Of a DNA stretch of 64,000 nucleotides, positions 32,201-43,310 are shown one piece after another. Made by a program: the position numbers and the translations under genes. This DNA is from Colius striatus (lineage: Eukaryota; Chordata; Aves; Coliiformes; Coliidae): contig NC_084774.1 in assembly GCF_028858725.1 (NCBI RefSeq), positions 1,576,001-1,640,000 of the forward strand, written 5' to 3'. The notes beneath the pieces were generated by a model. It was not told the DNA's origin. It saw only the letters and a list, made by a program, of their open reading frames with translations, and searched no databases. Numbering within the stretch: the stretch's first letter is position 1; the number at the start of each line of letters is the position of its first letter.

Positions 32201-35200
32201 GCCTGATGACCCATACAGAGGAACACAGCTCAGGGCAAGGAGACCAGCACTGTCCCCTGCCTCTTACAGGGAGCTGCTTGCTGGGGCTATGCTGTTTGAC
32301 AAGGAGTTCAACAGCAAGGAGAATGGTGGCAGGAATAGGTACAGCAGAGGTGACAAGGAACCATGAAGGACAAGTATCTTCTCTTAAACCAAGGCACTTC
32401 CCTGCCTCCAGTGGTTGCAGCCTGGGGGCTTCTGAGAGGACAGTGGGCTTGTCTTCAATAGTCTGTGATGAGTGATCATCCAGTGGCTCATGGATCTCTG
32501 CAGATGATAAACCTCTAGGTTCTGCAGCAGAAGGTTCCCTAGTTTTCTTCCATGATGGGTGAAGAACCAACATTAGTTGTTCATTTGTTGCCTCCTAGAA
32601 GCAAAGCTTCTAGTTCTAGTAAAGGATGAGACAGCAAACCACACCTTGTCACTACTGCTTTTACACAGTGGATGTCTTCATGGGCTGCTTATTTTCCCCT
32701 GCATTATCCCTCCTCTCAGTCTGAGGATACCTAGGCAGTTTTTCCTTGGGGAGAGGTTTCTTGTCCATAGCAACACCCCTCAGTTAAAGGTGTTTGGTAC
32801 GTGACAGAGCTTCCCTGAGGACTCTGCTGCAGCTGCTGGGGTGTCTCTGGCCACAACATGCAACTGGACTGGTTGTGACAGATGGGAGCATCCTCAGAGC
32901 CCACAGGAACCTTGTGCTCTGATGCCACAGCAAAGGAAACCTGTGTCACACCCGCTGGTACTGGTGGTGGGAAGCAGCCTGTGTACTTTGCTCTCATGTG
33001 GAGACAGGAGGAGGGGCTTTGATGCTGGCATCCATCTGGGGATTTAACACAAGTAGAATCCCAGAATGATGAGGGTTGGCAGGGCCCTGCAGAGCTGCTC
33101 CAGCCCCAGCCCCTGCCAAAGCAGGTTCCTCTCGCTCAGGGGCACAGGGACGTGTCCAGGTGGGTTTGGAAACCTCCCAGAAGGAGCCTCCACACGTTCC
33201 CTGGGCAGCCTGGGCCAGGGCTCCCTCACCTCAGCACCAAAGGACTTGCTCCCTGGATTTCAGTGGAACTTTTTGTGTTCCAGCCTGTGCCTGTTACCCC
33301 CAGTCCTGTTGCAGGACACTATAGAAAAGAGTGTCGCCCCCATCCTGCTGACACCCACCCTTTAGGTATTTATCAGCACTGCTGAGATCCCCCTGAGCTC
33401 AGGCTTCTCTTCTCCAGGCTGAACAGCCCCAGGGCTGCAGCCTTTCTTATGAGGGAAAATGTTCCAGTCCCCTGATCATCTTTGTAGCCTTCAGAAGAAG
33501 TTTTTCGTGCTTCCACAAGACGTAACACCCTTGTCCCTGGGACAGTTAGTGCTGGGCTGTGGGATATTCTGCTGAACAAGGTGGGCTAAGTGAGGAAGGA
33601 GTTTCCAGTGAAATGGTACAGCTTGTTGCAAGGGTGGTAACTGAGCTGTTTTTTTCTGCCAACAGCTGTAAGGAACCTGTTGGTATCTGGGATGATGCTG
33701 TGACTTCTCAGTTGTCAGACTTGGTGTGTTCAGCCATTCTCTGAAAGTGGCTTTCCCGAAGCAGCAGTTGCTCTCGTTGCTTTAACCTTTGTCCCTGAGT
33801 GTGCATTTTGCTGTGATGCTGAACTGTGACATACTTAAAAATCAATGCAACTTTGGCAGATAATATCTACCTGGAAATTCTGCACTCCACTTGTCCAGAG
33901 CTGAAGGAAGCTCGAGAGATTTTGCACAAAATAGAGCGACGTGAGCTGTACAAGTTTTTAGGAGAGACTCAACCCGAAACAAGGATGGAAATTGTAAAGG
34001 TAATTTCCACTGGTGAAGATCTTGACTTCTGTTCCTGTAAAAATGTGCCCTAAGCTGCTGAGCATCCTTTTTTCCTCTTACCTCTGTGTGGGTTTTATTT
34101 GGTTTGGGCTTTTAGAGGGTGAGGGGGGTGGGATTTTTTTGCTCAACTGCTATTCTAAAAGTAGTGTCAAAAGTTCTTGCTCTTTATGTAGCTGAGCCAT
34201 GAAACATCAAATCATCGGTTAACTGCCTCCAAACTTCAGCCAGGATGGTTGAAATCTCCTATGCCAAGTTCCCAGCAGTGGCTGAATGTGTCCAGAAAGC
34301 TTTTTCATGACAATAATCCAGCTTTTTGAAGCTGTGTGGAGAGAGGCTTTGCTGGGCTTTTGTCTGAGGAAAAAGTGTGTTAAAGAAGTAGGAGGAAACA
34401 GGAGGAAGGAAAACAATAAGTGGTTGTACATTGACTGTCTAGTCTGTGCCCTTCAGAGGAGGAGTTCAAGATAAGGCAGCCTGATACTCTCTGGGCAAGA
34501 GAGTGAGTTTCATGAGTTGCACCTTTAAACAGTTCCTTGGTTAATGGAAGGAATAGCTCTGCCTTTGAAAATCCAGCCACAGGTGTTGAGCTGTGGGGTT
34601 TCCAGCGTGCTGTTTCAAAAGGAGACTGGATCACTCTTGATGCCATAATTCTATCTGAGGCTCAGATGAGGATTGGGGGAGAACTTTTCCTCCTGTGGTG
34701 CAGCAGTTGCCTGTTGCAGGGGATGTGGGGAGGCTCAACTTCCTCTGAAGTGCTGGAAGCGAGCAATGGCCAGACAAGACAGCTCTGTCTGTCCTCCTCA
34801 GGAAACCACAGTGCTGTTGTTTGGAATCCCAGGATGGTTTGGGTTTAAGGGTCATCTCTTCCAGCCCTCCTGCAACGAGCAGGGACATCTTCATCTAGAC
34901 CAGGTTGCTCAAAAGCCCTGTCCAGCTTTGTGATCCTCACTCTGGCCAGAGCCAGAGGAATATCCCACATAGGTGCAGAGTTCTTATGTGGAAACTTTGG
35001 TTTGAATTTAATGCAAACTGGAAAAAAGAAAAGGCAAGCAAACAACAGCAAAGAAAAGGAGAGAGTTAGTGGCAGAACAGAAACAGAGTCACCACAGGCA
35101 GCATCCTGGCCAGTCTTTCCTCTAGGTTTGCTTTCACTTTCCTTGAGTCACAACAAACCACACACATGCCTCAGCCTGGCAAGGTGTGGTTTCCTGCTCT

Positions 35201-38200
35201 CCTCAGCAGCCTTCCCCTGTTTGCAGTGGACAAATCATCAGAAATGCTGCCAGTTGAATTCCTTCCCTTGCTCTCTCCTGGATCCTCTCAGGCTTTTCTC
35301 CCAGGAGCCTCAGCTGCTCCCAGGGAATCTTGCTTCGTCAGATCTTGCACCTTCCCCAGAAAAGAACGATCCCAGACAAAGGTAAACAGGCACCTTCTCT
35401 CTCCTGCCAGCCCCAGCCTTGGAATGAGAACCTGCACATTCCCATGAGCAGCTACTCTGTCACTCCAGGCCCCTCTGCTTGGCTTTGGCCCTGCTGTCAG
35501 CAGGTTGCTCCAAGACTGGGAAAAGCCTCCACTGTGGGTTTCAGCTTGTGAAGTGGGCCACCAGCCCCTCCAAAGGTTGCCTAGGAGCTTGCTGCATCTG
35601 CTTCTGTTCACAGTGCTCAGGGATGTTAGTGATCTTGCCTGAGTGTTGGGGCTTGATCCATAGTGCTCAGGGATGTTACTGGTCTTGCCTGTGTGATTTG
35701 TAATGGTTCCATGTGTAGCAGCTTGGTTGGAGGGATGAGATCCTGCAGCCTTTTGTTTAAAGGGGAAAAAAGAGGTTCAGTAAAAGTGTTTAGTGTTCAA
35801 TACTCAGCTTTGGGGAACTTCATTGCCAATCATTTGGGTTAGGAGAACAGTACTTGGAGGTGCTCATTTTGTGCTTCCATGTGGTTCAGCATTCTGGACT
35901 CTCTCCACCCCCCATCTCCTTCCTCCTGTCAGCAAGCATAGAGCCCTCCACAAACTGGAACTATTTGGGTCTTCCCAGTTACATGAGCATGGCTTGTTTC
36001 TAAAAACTATTAGGGGAGGTCTGGCTAAGGTCTGCAAAGATCCACCCAGCCAGGTGCCTGCAAGCAGAGCCTGTCAGGCTGTGAAACGTGAGAGCTTCAG
36101 TTCGGTGACAGCATCTGTTGTGCTGCCCTGGTGTAAACCTGATGGTGCATAAATGTAACGTGGGTTGCTGTCTGTTTTCAGAACAACAGCCTGGCAGAAA
36201 GCATTGCTCGTTGCAAGCCAGAGAAGGATCCTCCAGATGTGGAACTGAAGGCTGAAGATTTCATCATTGATGTAAATATCCCTCAGAGCAGGTTCAGAGT
36301 AGAAACCTCTCCATCCTTGGGTGTACCATAGTGGAATCTGGAGACAGGTTTCAGTACGTTTGCAAAGTGTAAAACCAAACCCATGAGGTTACCTAGTCAC
36401 AGCTGTTCAGCTCCAGGCTCTGAGAGCTTCCCCCTTGGGAAGTTTGCTGTGGTGGGAGGGCCTGAGCCTCATTGGACTGGCCTTTGGGCACCTCTGCTCC
36501 CACTTGTGTGTTCTCCCATGACTGTCCTCGCTCTGAGAAGGAGCAGCAGGGAGACCTGTGGGTTTTAGCACATGGGCATTAAAGTCCACAGTCCAGGAAC
36601 TGCTGCTGCAGATTGCAAAGGGAAGTAACCTGTGAGCCCCAGTGAGGACAATGGGCACAGTGACCTCCTGGCTCCTGGTGTGGCTTGTCTGATGCGTGAC
36701 AGGCACTGCTGGGTTGTGGCTTGTGCGTCAAGCACCTTGCTGCAGCCTCCAGCCTGCACTGGTGGGAAGGAGAGAGCTTGAGCAGCTTAATCCCTGATTA
36801 TGTTAATTCTGGAAGAGCTGAGGACTGTCTCTCCACAGAGAGCATCCCAGGTCACTGCTGGAGCTCCTCTGCCTTGCAGGTGCCCTCCAGGCCAAAGGAA
36901 ACCATAGCAGCTTCTTTAGCTTGAAAGCAGTTGACTGTGCTCTCCTTGTCCCACAGACTGAGGTGATGGGGGATTGGGCTCCTTCCTGCTGAGCTCAGAG
37001 CTGTTGGATACCAAGCAGGTGTAAGGACCAGTGTCCAAACATCCTGTTGAGGCCTGTGAGCTGTGCTGCTGCCTGGCCACGGTGTGGAGGCTGACAGGGA
37101 CCAGTGCAGTGGCAATATTGTGCCTTCAGAGCAGAAAGTGGTGGAAGAAAAGATACAAAATAAAAATGCCAGATTGTTTTAATGAGTAATCACTTGCTAA
37201 TTACTGTTCTGTCTAATTAGTGTCATGTAGAGAGTGAACCCCTTTGTGTGTGTTGTGGGAAAACTAAGGACAAATATTAACAGATACCATTGTCTTTGTG
37301 TTACCTGTAAGGTTATCAACATGGATTATGGAATGAAGGAGAAGAATCCTGTGGATAATGTTCACTTCTATTGCAAGGCAGATCCTTACAAGACAGTCAA
37401 GATCAGTAAAAAGCAGGTAGGCTTGTCTTTACCTCAGCTGGCTCTGAAGGGCAGCATCCTCCCTGCTTGCCAGGGAGGTGGTTGCAGTCCCTGGGGGTGG
37501 TTCCTGCAGGAGCTGTGGAGAGCTGGTGGGCTCCATGTCCTTGCAGGACTGTGACAGCCTGGAGCCCTTTTACACGTGAACGGTGTTGAACACACTGGGG
37601 GTCTCGGCTGAGGTTTGGATGGAGCTGAAGGGCTGCAGTGGGATGTGTTTAATGCTTTCCATTTGTATTCAGATGAGAAAACTGAAGTTCAGTGGACTCT
37701 AAGTTCCAAGACAGGCTGAAGCTGGTGTGTTTTTCATTCCAAAGGTTTCCAAGCTGCTGCCCATGACGTTTGCAGAGCAGGTTATCCGTGTGTACTGCAC
37801 GAGTCAGGATCCCGGCGTCGTTTCAGCTGCAAAACAGTACTTTATTCAGTGGTGTATAAAGAAGGATTTCACCAAGCCACAGGTAATGAATTGTTCTCTG
37901 AGCTCTTCACCTTTGTCTCGGAGCTGACTCTTCCATGAAACAGCTGGGCATCTGGGCCTTGTGGCAGAGCCACTCCTCTGGCTTTCCTGCAGCTCGGCCT
38001 GGCTGCGCTGGGCTCTCCCGTGGGGATGGGTTGGCACTGATTGAACTTTGTGTCATGTGAAAAGTCATGTTGGTGTGACAAAGTGTCTAAACAGACAACT
38101 TGGTGCAACATGAGGCTGTTTCCTCTTGTCCTGTCACTGTTACTGGGGAGCAGAGCCCGACCCCCAGCTCCCTGCAGCCTCCTGTCAGGGAGTGTCAGAG

Positions 38201-38485
38201 AGTGCTGCTGTCTCCCCTCAGCCTCCTCTTCTCCAGGCTCAACACCCCCATCCTTCAGCCCCTCCCCAGCCCCTTGTGCTCCAGCCCCTTCCCTCTGCCC
38301 CTGCTTTAGGATAACAAGCAGAAGTGAAGGTGCCATCACTAACATCCCTGCCTTCTCCCCAGGACAGCGACGTGGTTGCTCCCCACCTGACTCCCATGAA
38401 GCAGAGCTGGCAGGACGAGGGCAGCGACCCGCGCCGGCGGGCGTCAGAGCCCGGCTGCAAGCAGAGACTGACCTTTGGCCAGTGA
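17293..38485 (+). CDS. SAMHD1: SAMHD1, dNTP triphosphohydrolase (complete, 16 exons)
   Basis: SAMHD1 is a nuclear dGTP-activated enzyme that cleaves dNTPs to deoxynucleoside plus triphosphate. It limits retroviruses and helps at stalled forks. Exons: 17293-17482, 17562-17628, 21877-21949, 22984-23144, 24785-24900, 25442-25512, 26432-26587, 28491-28591, 28696-28804, 29455-29546, 30776-30891, 33860-33999, 36182-36271, 37312-37416, 37745-37882 and 38363-38485. All phases agree and give 615 aa (human 626). Residues 11-15 (KRARR) resemble the human nuclear signal. A diverged SAM domain covers about 33-110. The HD metal ligands H161, H200, D201 and D305 are present in FEHSLG, CHDLG and IDVDKW. The RxL docking motif RREL (444-447) and the C-terminal CDK site LTPMK (T585) are kept. 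The start has a good Kozak context (G at -3 and +4). Intron 10 has a GC donor. Confidence 0.97.
17629..21806 (+). other. SAMHD1 intron 2, no recognised feature
   Basis: The first about 350 bases continue the CpG island. The rest has no coding exon, RNA or repeat I can name. Open frames such as 18190-18483 and 19228-19500 show no family resemblance. Confidence 0.5.
21807..21854 (-). mobile_element. CR1 LINE 3'-end remnant beside exon 3
   Basis: AATCACAGAACCTTAAGGGT followed by TGGAACAGGCC and GAAAGATCATTG is the reverse complement of a CR1 3' terminus. It is about 48 bp long and ends 22 bp before the SAMHD1 exon-3 acceptor AG (21875-21876). The branch point of that intron probably lies in or next to CR1-derived sequence. 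Confidence 0.7.
24415..24477 (+). repeat. Three exact 21-bp tandem copies
   Basis: Three identical head-to-tail copies of a 21-bp unit (starting GCACACTGGCAGCAGG) lie in SAMHD1 intron 4. The unit length is a multiple of three, so all frames stay open, but nothing suggests translation. The rest of intron 4 (23145-24784) holds nothing I recognise. Confidence 0.9.
26588..28490 (+). other. SAMHD1 intron 7, no recognised feature
   Basis: This is about 1.9 kb between the exons ending ACEQS and starting WPYRGR. Open frames on both strands (for example 27498-27917 minus) have no recognisable homology. No RNA gene or named repeat was seen. Confidence 0.45.
28993..29290 (-). mobile_element. CR1 LINE 3' fragment
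   Basis: It begins CTGAATCACAGACTCTTAAG and GGGTTGGAAGGGACCTCG, the reverse complement of a CR1 3' end, then 'TCCAGTCCAACTCCCCTGCC'. It is in SAMHD1 intron 9, antisense to the gene, and diverged toward its right edge. Confidence 0.8.
29547..29552 (+). other. SAMHD1: GC donor splice site (GC-AG intron 10 of SAMHD1)
   Basis: Exon 10 must end ...ATCAT at 29546 for the phase to join the next exon (GATAACAGAAG, from 30776) and restore I-M-I-T-E. The intron then starts GCAAGT. Apart from the C this is a perfect donor (AT|GCAAGT), typical of U2-type GC-AG introns. No nearby GT keeps the frame. Confidence 0.85.
31163..31328. repeat. Long inverted repeat / hairpin in SAMHD1 intron 11
   Basis: The left arm (31163-31236) and right arm (31259-31328) are reverse complements at about 60 of 70 positions, with one 4-bp gap, around a 22-bp loop. 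The core CAGACCCCACCAG and GAAACCTGCCTT pair perfectly. In the SAMHD1 sense transcript, six of the ten mismatches would be G-U or U-G pairs. It is unlike CR1 or the LTRs seen here. It could be a palindromic MITE-like element or a structured RNA. Confidence 0.85.
31329..33057 (+). other. SAMHD1 intron 11, middle part, unassigned
   Basis: Opposed open frames at 31900-32475 (plus) and 31956-32573 (minus) overlap each other. They resemble no family I know and have no splice-supported reading. Nothing else is recognised. Confidence 0.4.
33058..33500 (-). mobile_element. CR1 LINE 3' fragment
   Basis: It begins AGAATCCCAGAATGATGAGG (CR1 3' end, reversed). 'TGGGCAGCCTGGGCCAGGGC' and the ORF2-end block up to about 33500 follow. 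It is antisense to SAMHD1, in intron 11. Confidence 0.87.
34826..34935 (-). mobile_element. Short CR1 LINE remnant
   Basis: AATCCCAGGATGGTTTGGGT and 'AAGGGTCATCTCTTCCAGCC' match a reversed CR1 3' end. It is about 110 bp, antisense in SAMHD1 intron 12. The rest of that intron (34000-36181) is unassigned, except for a diverged 50-bp tandem duplication at 35612-35695. Confidence 0.6.
38105..38305 (-). mobile_element. CR1 LINE internal fragment
   Basis: GAGGCTGTTTCCTCTTGTCC, 'CAGCCTCCTGTCAGGGAGTG' and CTTCTCCAGGCTCAACACCC form the reversed middle block of the CR1 subfamily seen at 11525. It lies in the last SAMHD1 intron and ends about 55 bp before the final exon's acceptor. Confidence 0.85.
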
Positions 38486-39480
38486 GCACGGGGCTGGCAG
38501 CTCCTGCAGCCCCACAGGAGTGTGTTTTACATGGCACTGTGTTTTAATGTGGGCACTCAAGCAAAGTGTATATTCCAAATGGACTTGTGAAGCAATGAGC
38601 AGCCTCCTCCAGCACAGCAAACTCCGTCCGTGTGGGCACTGTGCGGCCAGAGCAGCCGCAGCTCTGCGCTGCCTCCCGAGGGCAGGAGCTGCTGAGGACA
38701 CTGGTGCTGTTCTTTCTGCTCCTCATCCCTCCTCCAGATCTCGTGTTACTGCAGAGCTGCCAGGAAAGCTTCCAGCTCAAGGCTTTTTGGTTGCTTTCTG
38801 GTTTTTTCCCCAGTACCTGAGGCAGGGAGGAGTTGAGCACTCTCTGAAGCCAGGGTAAGGTGCTAGAGCCTCGCTGTAACCACAGGCAGCAGCAGCAGGA
38901 GAACAGATTTCATTTAAAAGCCACAGAGGGGTTGAGAGAGGAGTCTTTGGTAACCAAAGATGACTTTCCTGGTACTCAGAAAGCTGATGAAGGTGCAGGC
39001 CTCTTGCTGTAAGTGCAACCACAGTTTTTATTGAAGTCCCAGTGCATGGCAGCCACATGCAGCCTTTGGGGCTTTGCACTGTATTTTTGATACTTTGAAT
39101 GTTGTGTTTTTACTGTTACACTGAATTGCAAAACCTGCTCACAGTGTCCCTTGGCTGGGGGGCTGGCTGGGGGCTGGCCAGGCCGAGTGGGTGCAGCCCT
39201 GAGTGCCTCTGGTGCCTGTGCTGTGGAAGGGAGCAGCTCTCCAGAGCTCTGCCGTGCCTCCAGCCCTCCCCCGCTGCTCCTGCATCTCCCAGTGCAGCTC
39301 CTGTGCCGTCCCTTCCCCCCTGTGCAGCTGCCGAGGGCTGGGGGCTGTTCCCCTGCTGGCAGCTCTCCCGGGGAGTGTCCAGCTGCAAAGGTGAGCGAGG
39401 GAAGCCCCTTTTCCTCTCATCTTTTACTCAGGTCTAAGGGGAAGGCTGCTTTTGTTAAATAAAACCTAGAAGCTTGGAAA
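38486..39480 (+). other. SAMHD1: SAMHD1 3' UTR with AATAAA
   Basis: The first canonical polyadenylation signal after the SAMHD1 stop is AATAAA at 39458-39463. It gives a 3' UTR of about 1 kb with no recognised repeat. Downstream GT-richness is weak, so another end is possible. Confidence 0.45.
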
Positions 39481-40384
39481 TTCCTGCCCTCAATGCTCAA
39501 AATGCAAAGGAAAAGGTTCAGTAAAGCTCAGAAGCTGAAATGAGCTTTGGATTTCTCTCTCTGGAGTGGGGAAGGAAGAGCTGGGGCTGGGAGCAGAGTG
39601 GGCAGCTGCTGAGAGCTGTGGGGCTGTGCCTCTGCCTGCTCCTCCTGCCCTTTGCCAGGGGAACTGGCAGCCCTTGGGCAGAAAGAGGAGGAGGCTGGTG
39701 GGAGCTCACTCACGCTTTGTTGCTGAAGTAACCAGGAGGTGTTTGGCTGCATTCTCTGGGCCTGAGCTGTGTGTGCAGCCCTGGGTGCAGCCTCTGCTCT
39801 GTGGGGGGAGCAGCAGCTCTGAGGAGGGGTGAGCACCTCTGGCAAAGCTTTTAAAGAACCTCTCATTGTGCTTCAAGAAGCAGCCTCGTCCTGTGAAGGC
39901 CTTTATCTGCCTTATCTGTGTACAATCAGGGATTGTAAGAGTGGTGCAATTCTGTTCCTGATGCTGGAGTTTGCTTTGGGTCTGTTGTCAAAGGTGCACT
40001 TTATACTGGGAAATGCCTTCTTGTTGGAGCAAAGCTGTGTTCTAAGTGTTCAGTTCTCAGACAGAGCATCTGTTTTTTCCAGACTTGTTGAGCCTCTCTC
40101 CAAGAATCCCTTTATAAAGAGTGATTTTGCTATTCTTTTAAGGAATTGCAGCATGTGCACTTCATTGCAAAGAACTTTCCTGCAGAGATGGGGAGGGAAG
40201 GCCAAGGTGCTCTCGGGACCAGGAGCTGCTCTGGGGAAGGACCTCGAGGAGATGGGCCCTTAATTTGTGTGTGCTGGGGGCAGGGGGAGTGGGGCCAGGC
40301 AGGAGCCCCCTGGGGCTGTGCTGAGTTGGGGCTGGATAGAGGGGTGGGACTGAGGGGCTGAGCCCAGAGTGGGGCTGGGCCAGG

Positions 40385-41100
40385 GCACAAAGTGTAGTTA
40401 GAGGCCAGTGCCCAGGGGTGTGTTGCTCTTCATGCCTGAGCTGCACCCCAGGACAGGGCCAACCCTCAGCCCCTTTGCAGATGCCACCACACAGGGCTGG
40501 CAGAGGAGAGTCTGGAGAAACACCCACAGGAACCTCCTGAAGCTCTGCTGGAAGGGCAGAGTCCTGCCCCTGGGGAGGAGCAGTCCCAGGCAGCAGCACA
40601 GGGCAAGGATGGGCCTGGGGACCAGTACCCTGGGCTGGGGACACAGGACCACGGGGTCCTGCCTCTGCCCAGCACCGAGGGCACCCTGCAGCACAGGGCT
40701 CCCCAGCACAGCAACTGGGACAGACTGGGGAGAGCCCAGCGAGGGGCTGTGGGGGGGATGAGGGGCTGGAGCAGCTCTGCTACAGAGAGAGGCTGAGAGA
40801 GGAGCTGGTTGAGCCCGAAGCAGGGGCAGAGCCGGCTCAGGGGGGCTCAGCAGGGGGGGGAGAGGCCCGGGCCAGGCTCTGCTCAGGGGGCACACAGGGG
40901 AGAATCCCTCTGGGCATCAGGAAACACCGTGTGACCCGGCCCAAGGCAGCCCAGGGGCTGGCAGAGACTCAAAGCTGCTGGGACAGGGTCCTGGGCACCT
41001 GCTGCTGGGGGTCCTGATGGAGCCAGGACTGGACAAGGTGACCTCCAGGGTCTCCAAACTGCACCAGCTGGGACCCTATCCCTGGGCAGAGGGGCAGCTC
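40385..41100 (+). mobile_element. Old, diverged CR1-like LINE
   Basis: CR1-like blocks in order are GCTACAGAGAGAGGCTGAGA near 40780, TCAGGAAACACCGTGTG near 40920, and 'CAAGGTGACCTCCAGGGTCT' near 41035. The copy is heavily diverged and G/C-biased, so its ends are approximate. The rest of 39481-41929 (SAMHD1-TLDC2 intergenic) holds nothing else I recognise. Confidence 0.55.
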
Positions 41101-41929
41101 CCCTCGGGCATCCAGCTGCGAGGGGCTGGCAGCTGCCCGGGCAGGGGCTGAGGGAGGGCCGCTGCCACGGCCTGGCCAGGGGATGGGGAGCAGGAGAACC
41201 TTCTGTTGCAGAAGGGAAGGAGCCAAATCTGAGCCCCACTGACCCTTTGGGTGCTCCAGAGCTGCTGGAGCTCTGCAGCTGAGACACAGCCCTGGGGGTC
41301 GGGGACAGCGGAGGGGGGTCAGTGGGACGCTGCACACAGAGAGGGGAGGAATGAAGGGGAGGGGAGCCTGGACACCCCTGAGCAGTGTCCTGAGGAGGGG
41401 AGAGGGTGGACAGGGGGTGGGGACTCTGCTGGGGTGGGGATAAGTCCCTGCAGCCCCGGAGAAGCGTCCTGGGCTGACCCCCCTGGGCAGGGCACAGCCC
41501 ACGCTGGGTCCCCCCAGCTCACCCCCCCTTCCTCACACAGCTTCAGGGCACCATTTGTTGTTTGCAGGGCCAGGATGGGGCTGGAGGTCCAGCTCTGCCC
41601 CTTTATGGAGGAGTGGTTGCCATCCTGCCAGCCCTGGGGCCACGGCTGCTGGGGCAGAGGCTGCCTGTGCTTGCTGGGTGCTGCTGGCGTCCTGCAGCTC
41701 TCGAAGCTTCCTCCTCCATCACACCCTCCCTAGGGGCTGAGATCCCACCACAGCCTCGTCCTGACCCCTCCTGGCTGCTGGCACATCCAGGGGGCCGGTG
41801 GTGGGGCTCGGAGGGAGGAGGCAGAGCCAAGGCTGAGCTCCCTCCCAGGAGCTGCTGGCAGGGAACAGCCTGAGACCATCCCAGAGCATCCTCCAAGGCT
41901 GCCTGTGTCCCCAGGTGTGAGTGGCAGGG

Positions 41930-42374
<445 letters not shown>

Positions 42375-42642
42375 CTGTGTGGGGACAGCAGCAGGGTGCA
42401 GCCCCACCTCCATCCCTGCCCCTGCCCTGTGACAGGGGGCTGCCACTGCCCTGGCCCTGGCCTCTACCTGCCAGCAGCCCTGGGGACCTCCCAACAGCCC
42501 TGTCACCCACCAATGTCACCATCCCTGTCACCCACAGCCCCCTGGCACAGGCAGACATGGCTGATCTGCCTTCACACCCCACTGATGGGCTGTAGCTGTC
42601 TCCGGTGTGTGGAGGGTCCTCGGTGATACCAGCTGAGCAGAG

Positions 42643-42866
42643 ACCCTTCCCCTTCCCCTTCCCTTCCCTTCCCTTCCCTTCCCTTCCCTTCCCTTCCCTT
42701 CCCTTCCCTTCCCTTCCCTTCCCTTCCCTTCCCTTCCCTTCCCTTCCCCTTCCCCTTCCCCTTCCCTTCCCTTCCCTTCCCTTCCCTTCCCTTCCCTTCC
42801 CTTCCCTTCCCTTCCCTTCCCTTCCCTTCCCTTCCCTCCCCTCCCCTCCCCTCCCCTCCCCTCCCT
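42643..42866. repeat. (CCCTT)n / (AAGGG)n microsatellite
   Basis: About 220 bp of nearly pure CCCTT pentamers, read AAGGG on the minus strand. Some CCCCTT hexamers occur near 42750, and CCCCT units end the array. It lies where the missing upstream TLDC2 exons would be expected. Open frames through it on both strands are artefacts. Confidence 0.97.
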
Positions 42867-43310
42867 GCCCCTTATGCTCACACCGTTACCTCTTCCCAGG
42901 ACCCCTTTGCCATCCAGCTTTGTGACCCGCTCCCCTGGGAGCCCCAGCTGGAGCCATCCTGGGGGCAGTGGGTGCTCATGGCCCTGGACATGGAGCTGGG
43001 CTGGAGCTGCTGCTGCAGCCCCTCAGCTCTGTCCTGAGTGAAGCATTTTCTGTGCTGTGGGCAGTGGGAGCTTGTCCCAATGGCACCATCCCATGGCCTG
43101 TTCCCAGATGGTGTTTCCTGCCACCCCCTAGGTCTGTGTGCCCTTTGGTGTGCCCCACGGCCACTTATTTTCCTTCCCGACCTGCGTTTGCTCGTTTGCT
43201 TTTAAGTTCCTCCCAGCCCCTCCCTGTGCGTCTCGGTGCCTCCCAGGAGCCTCTCCTCACTGCCAGGTCCTGCCCACCCTCTCCCAAACACAGAGCACAC
43301 ACACAAGCTG
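42867..43310. other. TLDC2-PIGU interval without a recognised exon
   Basis: I read this interval on the minus strand for TLDc exons and found none. Frames such as 42968-43723 on the plus strand are GC-rich and match nothing. Confidence 0.5.

Noticed and set aside
31900-32573. Opposed open frames of about 190 and 205 codons in SAMHD1 intron 11
   Set aside because: They overlap on opposite strands, show no known domain and have no splice partners.
42528-42925. Lys/Glu/Gly-rich and Phe/Pro-rich frames at the pentamer array
   Set aside because: They are direct translations of (AAGGG)n and (CCCTT)n.
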